A stretch of 64,000 bases of DNA from Pedobacter sp. WC2423 (lineage in GTDB: Bacteria; Bacteroidota; Bacteroidia; Sphingobacteriales; Sphingobacteriaceae): positions 2,542,001-2,606,000 of the forward strand of contig NZ_CP162005.1 of NCBI RefSeq assembly GCF_040822065.1, given 5' to 3'. The notes under the pieces were generated by a model. That model was not told the origin of the DNA and did not search any database. It worked only from the letters and a program-made list of their open reading frames with translations. Below are positions 19,028 to 27,840 of the stretch, piece after piece. A program made the position numbers and the translations under genes. The stretch's first letter is position 1. The number at the start of each line of letters is the position of its first letter.

Positions 19028-21058
19028 TTAAACGAATAATCCAACTAGTATATCAATTAATTTAATGCCTATAAAAGGGGCTATAACTCCACCCAGACCG
19101 TAAATCAACAGGTTCCTGCGCAACAAGGCACTCGCTCCTATTGGTTTATAAGCCACACCTCTTAAGGCAAGCGGAATCAGAATCGGGATGATAATCGCAT
19201 TGAAAATAACAGCCGACATAATTGCACTTTCAGGGGAATGTAAACCCATAATATTCAAGGCTTGTAAGGCTGGTATAGAACCAATAAACAAGGCTGGAAC
19301 AATAGCGAAATATTTAGCGACGTCATTGGCAATAGAGAAAGTTGTCAGTGTACCACGAGTAATCAAAAGCTGTTTACCGATCTCTACGATCTCAATCAGT
19401 TTGGTTGGGTCATTGTCTAGATCGACCATATTTCCAGCCTCTTTTGCAGCTTGTGTTCCACTGTTCATGGCTACACCAACGTCTGCCTGCGCTAAAGCCG
19501 GAGCATCGTTTGTACCATCACCCATCATTGCAACCAGCTTGCCTAAGGCCTGCTCGTCTTTGATATAGTTCATTTTATCCTCAGGTTTTGCTTCAGCAAT
19601 AAAGTCATCTACGCCTGCTTTTTCTGCAATAAATTTAGCCGTCAACGGGTTATCTCCGGTTACCATCACTGTTTTTACACCCATCTTACGCAGACGGTCG
19701 AAACGTTCGCTGATCCCTGGTTTGATAATATCTTGTAATTCAATTACACCCAGTGCTTTCTCGTTCTCTGAAACTACAAGCGGGGTCCCTCCATTGGAAG
19801 CGATCTTTTTAACTTCGTCTTCGATATCCTGAGGAAAAATATTTCCTGCTTTCTGAACGATATTACGGATAGAGTCAAAAGCACCTTTACGGATACGTCT
19901 TCCATCTGGGGTATCAATACCGCTGGACCTGGTTTCGGCAGTAAACTTGATAAATACTGCGCCTTCCGGGGTAGTTGGCAATGCAAAATTATTTTGTGTA
20001 TTGGCCAGCTCGATAATCGACTTACCTTCCGGGGTTTCATCTGCTAATGAACTCAGTACGCAGGCATTGGTAAACAATTTAACATCCACTGCTGCTGTAG
20101 GGTAAAAGTTGGTCGCTTTACGGTTACCGATAGTGATCGTTCCTGTTTTATCTAATAACAGTACGTCAATATCTCCTGCAGTCTCCACTGCTTTACCTGA
20201 TTTAGTAATTACGTTTGCACGTAAGGCACGATCCATTCCCGCAATCCCGATGGCTGATAACAGACCACCAATTGTGGTAGGGATCAGACAAACGAACAGA
20301 GAGATTAATGCGGCAATTGTAATGGGTGTGTTTGCGTAGTCTGCGAAAGGTTTCAAGGTTACACAGACAATCACAAATACTAAGGTAAAACTTGCTAAAA
20401 GGATTGTTAAAGCAATTTCATTTGGTGTTTTCTGACGGGATGCTCCTTCTACAAGGGCAATCATTTTATCCAGAAAGCTTTCTCCTGGTTCAGTACTCAC
20501 CATCACTTTAATTTCATCCGACAGGACCTTAGTACCTCCTGTTACGGACGATTTATCACCTCCGGATTCTCTGATTACCGGCGCAGATTCTCCGGTAATA
20601 GCTGACTCATCGATGGTAGCTATACCTTGAATGATTTCTCCGTCTGTTGGGATTGTATCTCCGGTTTCACAGAAAAAAACATCACCTTTTTTTAATTGAC
20701 TGGATGAACGCATTTCAATAGTTCCGTCTGCCAGAACTACTTTAGCTGGTGTTTCTTCTCTGGTTTTTCTTAAACTGTCTGCCTGAGCTTTACCTCTGGC
20801 TTCAGCAATGGCTTCAGCGAAATTGGCAAACAGGACGGTCAGGAACAGAATTAAGAAAATAAAGAAGTTATATAGTGGTGATCCTTGTCCGGCGTGGCTG
20901 AAAGAATAAACCGTAACGTATGCCATCACCAGTGTTCCTACTTCAACAGTAAACATCACCGGGTTACGCACCATCACCCTTGGATCAAGTTTTATAAAGG
21001 ATTGTTTAAGGGCAGTTTGAACCAATGCAGGTTCAAATAATTTATTAGAAGACTTCAT
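19028..21058 (-). CDS. kdpB: K+-transporting P-type ATPase subunit B
   Basis: KdpB is the catalytic P-type ATPase subunit, 676 residues (E. coli about 680). The phosphorylated Asp 303 is in [10 protein letters not shown], the actuator TGES is in [10 protein letters not shown], and [10 protein letters not shown] and [16 protein letters not shown] complete the P-domain motifs. Seven TM helices are expected. The ATG lies 6 bases after kdpA. With KdpA it drives K+ import against a steep gradient. Confidence 0.98.
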   Translation of the reverse strand: MKSSNKLFEPALVQTALKQSFIKLDPRVMVRNPVMFTVEVGTLVMAYVTVYSFSHAGQGSPLYNFFIFLILFLTVLFANFAEAIAEARGKAQADSLRKTREETPAKVVLADGTIEMRSSSQLKKGDVFFCETGDTIPTDGEIIQGIATIDESAITGESAPVIRESGGDKSSVTGGTKVLSDEIKVMVSTEPGESFLDKMIALVEGASRQKTPNEIALTILLASFTLVFVIVCVTLKPFADYANTPITIAALISLFVCLIPTTIGGLLSAIGIAGMDRALRANVITKSGKAVETAGDIDVLLLDKTGTITIGNRKATNFYPTAAVDVKLFTNACVLSSLADETPEGKSIIELANTQNNFALPTTPEGAVFIKFTAETRSSGIDTPDGRRIRKGAFDSIRNIVQKAGNIFPQDIEDEVKKIASNGGTPLVVSENEKALGVIELQDIIKPGISERFDRLRKMGVKTVMVTGDNPLTAKFIAEKAGVDDFIAEAKPEDKMNYIKDEQALGKLVAMMGDGTNDAPALAQADVGVAMNSGTQAAKEAGNMVDLDNDPTKLIEIVEIGKQLLITRGTLTTFSIANDVAKYFAIVPALFIGSIPALQALNIMGLHSPESAIMSAVIFNAIIIPILIPLALRGVAYKPIGASALLRRNLLIYGLGGVIAPFIGIKLIDILVGLFV

Positions 21059-21064
21059 GATAAT

Positions 21065-22783
21065 CTATTTAATCAGGGTAAAATATTCTGCCAGCGGGCC
21101 TAAAGTCAGGGCAGGGAAATAGGAAAGGGCATTTAAAACAACAATCACCGCAAAAGTCATCAGACTGAAAGTCAGTGTTTCTGCTTTTAAAGTACCAGCA
21201 GATTCCGGGATATATTTTTTAGCGCCCAGTAATCCGGCAATAGCAATAGGGCCAATAATTGGTAAGAACCTGCCCAGGAATAATAAAAATCCTGTAGATA
21301 CATTCCAGAACACATTATTGTCGCCTAAGCCTTCAAAGCCAGAACCGTTGTTTGCATTGGAAGAAGTCATTTCGTATAACATCTCTGAGAAACCGTGGAA
21401 GCTTGGGTTATTTAACCATGCTTTTGGTTGTACTGCCCATGCTGCATCGGCATGATTGACGATGATAAAACTTGATAGTGCTGTACCTGCAAGAATCAGG
21501 AAAGGACTTAACAGGGTGATTAATGCTGCAATCTTAATTTCTCTTGCTTCTACTTTATGCCCAAGGAATTCTGGTGTCCGGCCTACCATTAAACCAGAGA
21601 TGAATACAGCGATAATGAGATAGATAAAGTAATTGAGCACCCCTACTCCACAGCCCCCGTAAAAGGAGTTGATCATCATCCCTAATAATTGCCATAAGCC
21701 TGTTAGTGGCATTGAACTGTCGTGCATACTGTTTACTGATCCTGTAGAGATAATCGTGGTAACGGTACTCCAGTAACCACTAATTGCCGGCCCGAATCGC
21801 ACTTCTTTACCTTCCATTGCACCGGTAAGCTGCGAAACACCCATTTTCGCAATTGCAGGATTTCCTCCAAGCTCACTGCTTACGGTTGGAATCAGTAGTA
21901 ATAACATACCTATGGTCATTACACCGAATATCATCCAGGATAGTCTTCTGCGTTTGATAAAAATACCGAAAGCAATCACCATCGCTATAGGAATGATCAC
22001 CTGTGCAATCAGTTCTACCGAGTTAGTGAAATAAGATGGATTTTCTAAAGGGTGTGCAGAGTTTGTACCAAACCAGCCACCACCGTTTGTTCCCAGATGT
22101 TTAATAGCTACAAATGCAGCTGCGGGGCCTCTTGATACGTTTACAGTATCGCCCTGTAATGAGATGAATTTATCTTTTCCTTCGTAACTGCTTGTTGTAC
22201 CTGAAAAGGCAAGGATAACAGCCATGATCAGGGAAAGAGGTAATAGTAACCTGGTGATTGATTTCACAAAGAATTCCCAGAAGTTACCCAGATTAGTAGA
22301 GGTTTTATCTCTGAAGGCTTTAAAGAAGACTACAGCAGCTGCGATACCGGTTGCGGCACTCACAAATTGAAGAAACATCATCACAAAGTGTTGTGTAAGA
22401 TAGGTTACACCGCTTTCTCCTGAATAATGTTGAAGGTTACAGTTTACAACGAAACTGATAATTGAGTTAAAGGCAAGATCAGGAGACATTCCTGGGTTAC
22501 CGTCGGGATTAAGTGGCAGCTTATCCTGATTCATTAAAACGAAGAATCCATAAACTAACCACACCAGGTTGATGGTCATCAGCGCTTTCATGTGCTGTTT
22601 CCAATTCATTTGCTCGTTAGGGTTAATTCCGGAAAGTTTGTAGATACCAGATTCAATAGGTTTTAAGAAGTCAGTCCAGACTTTTTCACCAGCAAATACC
22701 TTTGCGAGGTATTTACCTAAAGGAATAGCTATAACCAGGGTAAGCAGGTAGGTAGCGTAGATTCCAAATAATTCAGTGTTCAT
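21065..22783 (-). CDS. kdpA: K+-transporting ATPase subunit A
   Basis: KdpA is the channel-like subunit that selects and moves K+, about 572 residues and ten TM helices. I chose the ATG at 22783 (MNTELFGIYAT) over an in-frame TTG 9 bases upstream. Selectivity-filter-type segments are visible: FVVNCNLQHYSGESG, TNGGGWFGTNSAHP, and SSNANNGSGFEGLG. It starts 10 bases after the kdpF stop and ends 6 bases before kdpB. Confidence 0.97.
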   Translation of the reverse strand: MNTELFGIYATYLLTLVIAIPLGKYLAKVFAGEKVWTDFLKPIESGIYKLSGINPNEQMNWKQHMKALMTINLVWLVYGFFVLMNQDKLPLNPDGNPGMSPDLAFNSIISFVVNCNLQHYSGESGVTYLTQHFVMMFLQFVSAATGIAAAVVFFKAFRDKTSTNLGNFWEFFVKSITRLLLPLSLIMAVILAFSGTTSSYEGKDKFISLQGDTVNVSRGPAAAFVAIKHLGTNGGGWFGTNSAHPLENPSYFTNSVELIAQVIIPIAMVIAFGIFIKRRRLSWMIFGVMTIGMLLLLIPTVSSELGGNPAIAKMGVSQLTGAMEGKEVRFGPAISGYWSTVTTIISTGSVNSMHDSSMPLTGLWQLLGMMINSFYGGCGVGVLNYFIYLIIAVFISGLMVGRTPEFLGHKVEAREIKIAALITLLSPFLILAGTALSSFIIVNHADAAWAVQPKAWLNNPSFHGFSEMLYEMTSSNANNGSGFEGLGDNNVFWNVSTGFLLFLGRFLPIIGPIAIAGLLGAKKYIPESAGTLKAETLTFSLMTFAVIVVLNALSYFPALTLGPLAEYFTLIK

Positions 22784-22792
22784 AGCGTTCAA

Positions 22793-22870
22793 TTAAAATT
22801 TTTCGGGTTTAATCAGCACGTAAATCATATAGATGAATACTGCGATTGCGATAATAAATAGTGCGATCAT
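22793..22870 (-). CDS. kdpF: K+-transporting ATPase subunit F
   Basis: This 25-residue membrane peptide reads MIALFIIAIAVFIYMIYVLI plus KPEKF. It matches KdpF: one TM helix followed by a short tail with the typical K-P-E. KdpF stabilises the KdpABC complex. Position and spacing (10 bases before the kdpA ATG) support it. Confidence 0.88.
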   Translation of the reverse strand: MIALFIIAIAVFIYMIYVLIKPEKF

Positions 22871-22874
22871 AATT

Positions 22875-22958
22875 TTAGATTTTTTCGAACCAGTCGATTG
22901 ATTTGTAACAGATCCACGTCAGGACCAGAAGAGCGATTAATAATAGTACAGTCATCAT
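22875..22958 (-). CDS. Second micro-ORF upstream of kdpF, single-TM peptide
   Basis: A 27-codon frame begins MMTVLLLIALLVLTWICYKS and ends IDWFEKI, four bases before the kdpF ATG. It has one strongly hydrophobic segment and a short mixed tail, the same plan as KdpF. I do not know a named family. It is probably translated, given its place as the first ORF of the operon, but leader-peptide status cannot be excluded. Confidence 0.5.
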   Translation of the reverse strand: MMTVLLLIALLVLTWICYKSIDWFEKI

Positions 22959-23080
22959 GGTGTTTATTTTTTATGGCCTTATCCAATCGCTATACCAAAG
23001 AAGAAGAACTCGACATAAACAGCTATAATTCAATATTTTAACCATGAAAATGAATTTGATCAGGAAATCTCCGGAATTAA

Positions 23081-23103
23081 AACCCTTCCATTTTGGAAGG
23101 GTT
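23081..23103. other. Hairpin palindrome between kdp and DUF4349 genes
   Basis: Perfect 10-base arms AACCCTTCCA and TGGAAGGGTT with a 3-base loop lie in the divergent gap. A partial repeat TGGAAGGTT follows at 23112-23120. It may be an operator for either unit; no T-run marks it as a terminator. Confidence 0.4.
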
Positions 23104-23235
23104 GATTACCGATATGGAAGGTTGGGAATAGTCAAAGGGCTTTACATCAATTTTAAAAGGAGTTCTGATATATGTGTGTGACATAGGGTTACTTAATAGC
23201 CTATAGTAGTATTAAGGGAAAATTTAATCCTTAAC

Positions 23236-24093
23236 ATGATGAAGAAATATTTGATTTATGGAATACTAGGTTTAACTGCACTGGGTTGTAGCAGTGACAA
23301 AAAATCGGGCGCTTATGAAACTGCAGATGTTCAAAAACAGAGTTCTGCCTTATCATCAGATACTGTAGTAACGGAAAAGATTGTTAAAACGGCGGACATG
23401 AGGTTCAGGGTAAAGGATGTGCAGTCTGCTAAAGAGAAATTAGGCAGTATACTGAAAGCTGAGGGCGGCATGATTGCCGAATTCAGTACACATAGCATGA
23501 TCAGGCAAAATGAAAAGGTGAAATATTCTGCTGATTCTTTACTGGAATTGATTGCTTACCGGGTGGAAGGTTTGGTCGTGGCAAGAATTCCTTCGGAGAA
23601 ACTGGATGATTTTACAAATACTGTAGCAAAGATGGCCGTGTTTATTGATGATCAATCTTTAAAACAGGATGATCAAAGTCTCAATTATTTGAGTAATCAA
23701 TTGAAAAGTAAGAATAAGGTTGAAGCGGTAACACAGTTGAATAATTCTGTTTCAGGAAAAAAGGTGATTGTGGCGGAAAGGTCTTTAGCATTGAAGGATG
23801 AATTAGTAGATAATAGGATGAATAATTTGCAGACTGACCGGAATGTACGGTACAGTACGATTACTTTAAATTTTTACCAGGACAATACGATTAAGAAAAT
23901 GATAGTGGTCAATGATAATTTATCTGATTACCGCCCTGATTTTTTTAAACGGTTCTGGTTAAGTTTTGAGAATGGCTGGGGTGTATTTAAGGAATTTATT
24001 CTGATCCTGGCTAACTTATGGGCATTAATACTGGTTGCTGTTGCTGTTTATTTCGTTTTCAGACATTATCGCAGGAAAAAATTGATCGCATAA
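23236..24093 (+). CDS. DUF4349 domain lipoprotein
   Basis: The product is 285 residues with a lipobox in GLTALGCSSD, a DUF4349 region (for example VKTADMRFRVKDVQSAKEKLGS near residues 50-75, and the YSTITLNFYQ block near 205), a central coiled part, and a single C-terminal TM (about residues 250-275: FILILANLWALILVAVAVYFVF) with a basic tail. Lipid anchor plus C-terminal TM is usual for the family. The function is unknown. Confidence 0.85.
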   Translation: MMKKYLIYGILGLTALGCSSDKKSGAYETADVQKQSSALSSDTVVTEKIVKTADMRFRVKDVQSAKEKLGSILKAEGGMIAEFSTHSMIRQNEKVKYSADSLLELIAYRVEGLVVARIPSEKLDDFTNTVAKMAVFIDDQSLKQDDQSLNYLSNQLKSKNKVEAVTQLNNSVSGKKVIVAERSLALKDELVDNRMNNLQTDRNVRYSTITLNFYQDNTIKKMIVVNDNLSDYRPDFFKRFWLSFENGWGVFKEFILILANLWALILVAVAVYFVFRHYRRKKLIA

Positions 24094-24114
24094 TTGAATT
24101 TTCAAGAGATTTTC

Positions 24115-24178
24115 AGCGTTCAGGTGTGTATTTAAGCTTCGTTTTATAAGTTTAAACAGGTACTTGAACGCTTTTTTT
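24115..24178 (+). terminator. Rho-independent terminator after DUF4349 gene
   Basis: A long imperfect stem beginning GCGTTCA and closing with TGAACGC is followed by seven or more T residues. Confidence 0.7.
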
Positions 24179-24306
24179 TAAGCAATCCCCTCCTGTCTGT
24201 TATCTATCTACAAGTTCACTAATTTTTTTTCTCCTTGAAAAGCAACACATTAAGATATTTTTACCGTTTAAATGCTCGTGAACGATAAAAATGTCAATTC
24301 TTTACT

Positions 24307-24314
24307 TACCTTTG
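24307..24314 (+). promoter_or_regulatory. Probable -7 box for tRNA-Pro transcript
   Basis: TACCTTTG fits the Bacteroidota -7 consensus TANNTTTG about 100 bases before the tRNA. A clear TTTG -33 box is not seen at the expected distance. Confidence 0.35.
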
Positions 24315-24414
24315 TTGCACACCAAATCAGAAAGATCATTTATGATCGTTTGAAATTTGGTCTCTGCAGGATTGCAGACCCTTCGCAAGAGGGAAAAAGG
24401 TGATACCAATTTTT

Positions 24415-24488
24415 CGGGGTGTAGCGTAGCCCGGTATCGCGCCTGCTTTGGGAGCAGGAGGTCGTAGGTTCGAATCCTGCCACCCCGA
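24415..24488 (+). tRNA. tRNA-Pro (anticodon TGG)
   Basis: The 74-base cloverleaf has acceptor arms CGGGGTG and CACCCCG with discriminator A, an anticodon stem CCTGC/GCAGG, loop TTTGGGA with anticodon TGG at 24449-24451, and a T loop in GGTTCGAATCC. No CCA is encoded. It is identical to the copy at 55338-55411. Confidence 0.97.
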
Positions 24489-24491
24489 CTT

Positions 24492-24521
24492 AAAAAAAGA
24501 GATCAAATGATCTCTTTTTTT
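24492..24521. terminator. Terminator after tRNA-Pro
   Basis: Complementary arms ending AGAGATCA and beginning TGATCTCT, with a 2-base loop and flanking A- and T-runs, give a terminator usable on both strands. Confidence 0.75.
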
Positions 24522-24585
24522 TTGCAACAATATTTTCAGATCAGTATCTTGGGATCAATACCAAAACTTGTGGGGCTGAATTAAA

Positions 24586-25482
24586 TTAGGCGTAAATCCG
24601 AGACAGTCTGTACAAGAAAAATTCGATACTTCTCACCCCCCTGAATTGGGATCTAAAAGCTTTGATTTTGGCATTAAAAGATTCCGCAGAAGCATTGGTA
24701 GATCTGTTGTCGAAATAATTCAAGATCGTTTGATAGTGATTTTCAATGGTTCTTGAAATGGTATTAAAAGCTTTAAATCCCGCTTGCCTTACCTTTTCGT
24801 GCCATCTGGCCAGCCTGGCCAAACCATACACTTTATCGGTAGTTTTTTCAAAGATATTGCTGAGGTTCATACTTAAATCATAGGCCTGCTTCAGATCCGG
24901 ATAACGCTCAAATAACAGATCTGCTCTTTCTTTTTGACTTTGAGTCCAATATTCAGCACGTTTATACAAAACGTATCTGCTTCTGGCCAGTAATTGCTTG
25001 AGGGTATCTCCATTAGGGAGAAAGCCGGACTGGAAATCATAGTTTCCTTTTTTCGCCTTTTCTATCGCTTCATTTTCAGCATCTAATGCTGCCCATCGGT
25101 GCTTGATTCGCATTTCCTGTAAGGCTTCTGTGGCCAGTTGCTGTACATGAAACCTGTCGGTTACCCTGACCGCAACAGGAAATGCTCTTTTGGCAATCAG
25201 TTCCATATTACCAGCCATATCCAACGTAATTTCTTTCACCTTCCGCCTTTTATCCGATGGAATTTTTCTAAGCACTTCAATGACAGTTTCTGCTTTTACA
25301 CCCGCAACAATCGCTACAATTGCCCCTTTTTTGCCTTTGGCAGCTTTATTAGTGACAATGGTATAAAGCTCGCCATGGGACACGCTGGTCTCATCTATGG
25401 AAAGTTGTGTACCCAGATTGTCTGGATAAAGCAACCATTTACTGGCATGTTCTTTTTGATCCCAACTCTTAAAGCCACTCAA
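24586..25482 (-). CDS. ISAon1-family transposase, catalytic ORF
   Basis: This is a DDE transposase of ISL3 type. Catalytic candidates are the Asp in QLSIDETSVS, the Asp in EITLDMAGNME or VTDRFHVQQ, and the Glu in NASAESFNAKIKAF. The open frame reaches about 90 bases upstream of the given TTG start (it contains NFYGVKGRNLG), overlapping the end of the N-region ORF in the +1 frame. A T7A4 run lies where the frames meet, so a fused product by frameshifting is possible but not shown. Confidence 0.88.
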   Translation of the reverse strand: MSGFKSWDQKEHASKWLLYPDNLGTQLSIDETSVSHGELYTIVTNKAAKGKKGAIVAIVAGVKAETVIEVLRKIPSDKRRKVKEITLDMAGNMELIAKRAFPVAVRVTDRFHVQQLATEALQEMRIKHRWAALDAENEAIEKAKKGNYDFQSGFLPNGDTLKQLLARSRYVLYKRAEYWTQSQKERADLLFERYPDLKQAYDLSMNLSNIFEKTTDKVYGLARLARWHEKVRQAGFKAFNTISRTIENHYQTILNYFDNRSTNASAESFNAKIKAFRSQFRGVRSIEFFLYRLSRIYA

Positions 25483-25549
25483 AAAATCCTTGTACTGACG
25501 CCCAAGATTTCTGCCTTTTACTCCATAAAAGTTCCCGATCGTTTGAATA

Positions 25550-25915
25550 TCATTCGGGGCGGTACTGACTGAGTTGTTTTAAAAAAACCGCGAATTCCCC
25601 TGTCATTCGCGTTCCCTTAGCAACCAGGCTCCAGTCTCGGTAAGCCACTTTTCCGGTGGTATGGTTCAGCCATCTGCGTCGTTTGATATGAAAAAAGACC
25701 TGATGTCCGCGCATGGGGAAATCCTGGACGGTGATGGTAGGAAAGAAACCTTTGGACTCCAGTTTATCCTTTTCAAATGCCAATGGAATAGAATTCAGCT
25801 CTTCCAGATCAATATGTAAAATATCCTGCTCTTTACGAGCAGATTTCAACTCAAAATTCTCTAATATAAACTCGGGTAATAATAAACGTAGGAGCTCTTC
25901 GTAACTTGATAACAT
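25550..25915 (-). CDS. ISAon1-family transposase N-region protein
   Basis: This 121-residue first ORF of the IS (MLSSYEELLRLLLPEFILEN...) corresponds to the N-region proteins annotated beside ISAon1 transposases, carrying a small zinc-free DNA-binding-like region with HIKRRRWLNHTTG. It ends where the catalytic frame has begun. Confidence 0.8.
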   Translation of the reverse strand: MLSSYEELLRLLLPEFILENFELKSARKEQDILHIDLEELNSIPLAFEKDKLESKGFFPTITVQDFPMRGHQVFFHIKRRRWLNHTTGKVAYRDWSLVAKGTRMTGEFAVFLKQLSQYRPE

Positions 25916-26042
25916 CTGTAAAATTCAAAGCCCAAAACTAAAAATTTTCACGCTTCCCCACAAGTTTTGGTATTGATCAGTATCTTGACGCTAAAACAAT
26001 TAATCAACTTTTTCTACTTCAAGTATTCTATACCCAACAGAC

Positions 26043-26159
26043 TTAAATAAATGATACCATCATGTGCAGCAGAACACCAACCGAAATGAACAAAATCAGG
26101 TAGCACATGATAGCTTTATCAGCATTAAACCACAATTGCTCTTCAGAACCATTAAAAAC
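26043..26159 (-). pseudogene. Fragment encoding one membrane segment, no clear start
   Basis: A minus-strand open stretch of 38 codons (FNGSEEQLWFNADKA, then YLILFISVGVLLHMMVSFI) ends at a TAA and looks like the tail of a membrane protein or a tiny membrane protein starting at an internal ATG. It lies between the IS and the WG-repeat gene. It may be a relic. Confidence 0.3.
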
Positions 26160-26190
26160 TTAAACACTACGAAAAAACAAATTTATACTG

Positions 26191-27063
26191 ATGAAAAAAT
26201 CGTTAAATAGCATTGTCTTATTATCATTGTTTTGCCAAATGGCTTCGTGTCAATCATCTAATTGGAAATTAAAATATGATTACATAAGCGACTACGAGCA
26301 AGATGGACTGATTTCAGTAGGAAAAAAAATTGGAGAGGGCAAAAATAAAGAATTCAGATATGGTTTTGTATCTCCTGAAGGAGTAGAAAAAATTCCTGTA
26401 AAATATGAACAAGGCGCTAATTTCTTTGAGGAAAGAGCAGCTGCGGTTATCAATGATAAACATGGATTTATTGATACAAAAGGACAAATTATTGTCCCTT
26501 TTATATATGATTATGTTGGAGGATTTAAAAACGGAATGGCCGATGTTAAATTAAAAGGTAAGTCTGGCTTTGTAAATAAATCCGGAGTAGTAATAATTCC
26601 AGTAAAATATGATCATATAACTGATTTTGATGAAAATGGCATTGCAAAAGTTGGGACTATAATTAATGTTGTTGGCAATCAAAATATTAATAAATACGGC
26701 TTGATTAATAAGAAAGGAGATGAAGTCGCTCCGATAAAGTTTGATGATATCGGAATATTCTATAATAATAAATTGCCCGCTATTGCTGTAATAAAAAACA
26801 ATAATAAATGTGGTTTAATCAATACAATGGGAGAAGTGTTGATTCCATTAAAATATGATGGAATTGAAATATACGACAACCTGCAATCACAAAACTTAAT
26901 TATTGTAGAACTTGACAAGAAATATGGCCTGACCAATACTAACGGGCTGGAAATTACTCCTGTAAAATATGGTTACATTAAAGATATTGATGAAGGCAAA
27001 ATTGAAGTTTATGAAAAAGGCGAAACATTTTATATCAATAAAGATGGTAAAAAAGTTAAATAA
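26191..27063 (+). CDS. WG-repeat lipoprotein
   Basis: The product is 290 residues with a lipobox in CQMASCQ. It contains about six degenerate WG-type repeats of 35-50 residues with the pattern GFxxxxGxxxIPxKYD (FGFVSPEGVEKIPVKYE, HGFIDTKGQIIVPFIYD, SGFVNKSGVVIIPVKYD and so on). WG repeats form beta-rich scaffolds of unclear function. The gene is AT-richer than the hut and kdp genes. Confidence 0.85.
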   Translation: MKKSLNSIVLLSLFCQMASCQSSNWKLKYDYISDYEQDGLISVGKKIGEGKNKEFRYGFVSPEGVEKIPVKYEQGANFFEERAAAVINDKHGFIDTKGQIIVPFIYDYVGGFKNGMADVKLKGKSGFVNKSGVVIIPVKYDHITDFDENGIAKVGTIINVVGNQNINKYGLINKKGDEVAPIKFDDIGIFYNNKLPAIAVIKNNNKCGLINTMGEVLIPLKYDGIEIYDNLQSQNLIIVELDKKYGLTNTNGLEITPVKYGYIKDIDEGKIEVYEKGETFYINKDGKKVK

Positions 27064-27204
27064 AATCTGATGTACTTACCGTAAAATCCTTTAATAATCT
27101 CATGGGTATCATATTAAGAATAAACAAAATATTATCAATAATATTACCTTCCATATTTTGGATAGTTTGTCTGTGATAGTAATTTTATATAAATTATAAA
27201 ACAC

Positions 27205-27591
27205 ATGAAAAAGATCGTTTTATCTTCATTCTTATTCCTAACTGGTATTATTTCAGGCTATGCACAAACCTATCAGCCTGTTACCAGCAAAAACAAAACT
27301 TATCTGGCTACAGTCAAGGGGCTCAGTTATACCTATGCTAACGGCATGGTTACATTAAAAAATAACGGCAAATATAACTTAGGAACGGTAAGCATCATTG
27401 CCCATTCTAAAGCAGACAGTAATTTGTTTGGTATAGCGCTATTTGAGGATGGACTGGAAAGAGGTTCAACCCATAAAGCAGCGGTATATTTTACTAAAGG
27501 ACTGGGAAAAGATTCGCATGATATCCCCCTGAAAGATATCGATCAGAAGAAGCTGGTTTTATCTTTTGATAAGGCAACAAGGGCAGAGTAG
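27205..27591 (+). CDS. Secreted protein of unknown function, possibly truncated by a nonsense codon
   Basis: I do not recognise this 128-residue protein. It has a signal peptide (MKKIVLSSFLFLTGIISGYAQ) and a beta-rich body. The stop TAG (27589-27591) is followed in the same frame by 25 more sense codons (PSYKVKGLSTDEPFTIPQG...) to a TGA at 27667, and that stretch reads like real protein. One substitution may have shortened the gene. Confidence 0.6.
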   Translation: MKKIVLSSFLFLTGIISGYAQTYQPVTSKNKTYLATVKGLSYTYANGMVTLKNNGKYNLGTVSIIAHSKADSNLFGIALFEDGLERGSTHKAAVYFTKGLGKDSHDIPLKDIDQKKLVLSFDKATRAE

Positions 27592-27763
27592 CCATCATAT
27601 AAAGTTAAAGGCTTGTCTACCGATGAGCCTTTTACAATTCCACAAGGGCTGAAGTTATTTTATACCTGAAAAAGGCTATTGCCACCGCAATGTGTTACCG
27701 CTGTGGGCATAAACAGCAATAGATAATACTAATTTTCAGCAAATCCGGACTGCTTAAGGCAGG

Positions 27764-27795
27764 TTAGTGATAGCAAATCGTTTTTTTTAACTTTG
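27764..27795 (+). promoter_or_regulatory. Probable promoter of the hybrid kinase gene
   Basis: TAACTTTG at 27788-27795 matches TANNTTTG, with TTAG at about the -33 position (27764-27767, one mismatch to TTTG). It lies 45 bases before the ATG. Confidence 0.4.
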
Positions 27796-27840
27796 CACCA
27801 TTGACCTATGAATTAGCCAGCTTTTGTGTAAATACTGATC

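Larger units (their letters stand above)
24552..25978 (-). mobile_element. ISAon1-like insertion sequence, apparently complete
   Basis: The element is about 1.43 kb with perfect 23-base terminal inverted repeats (24553-24575 and 25956-25978, outermost bases GATCAATACC). The flanks AGTATCTTG (24543-24551 and 25979-25987) look like a target-site duplication; the preceding GATC matches too, so the exact edge is uncertain by a few bases. It carries two ORFs on the minus strand. It inserted just past the tRNA-Pro terminator. Intact repeats suggest recent movement. Confidence 0.88.

Noticed and set aside
23044..23181. A 45-codon plus-strand frame across the 23081-23103 hairpin
   Set aside because: It lacks family signs and overlaps a perfect palindrome, so it is more likely chance.
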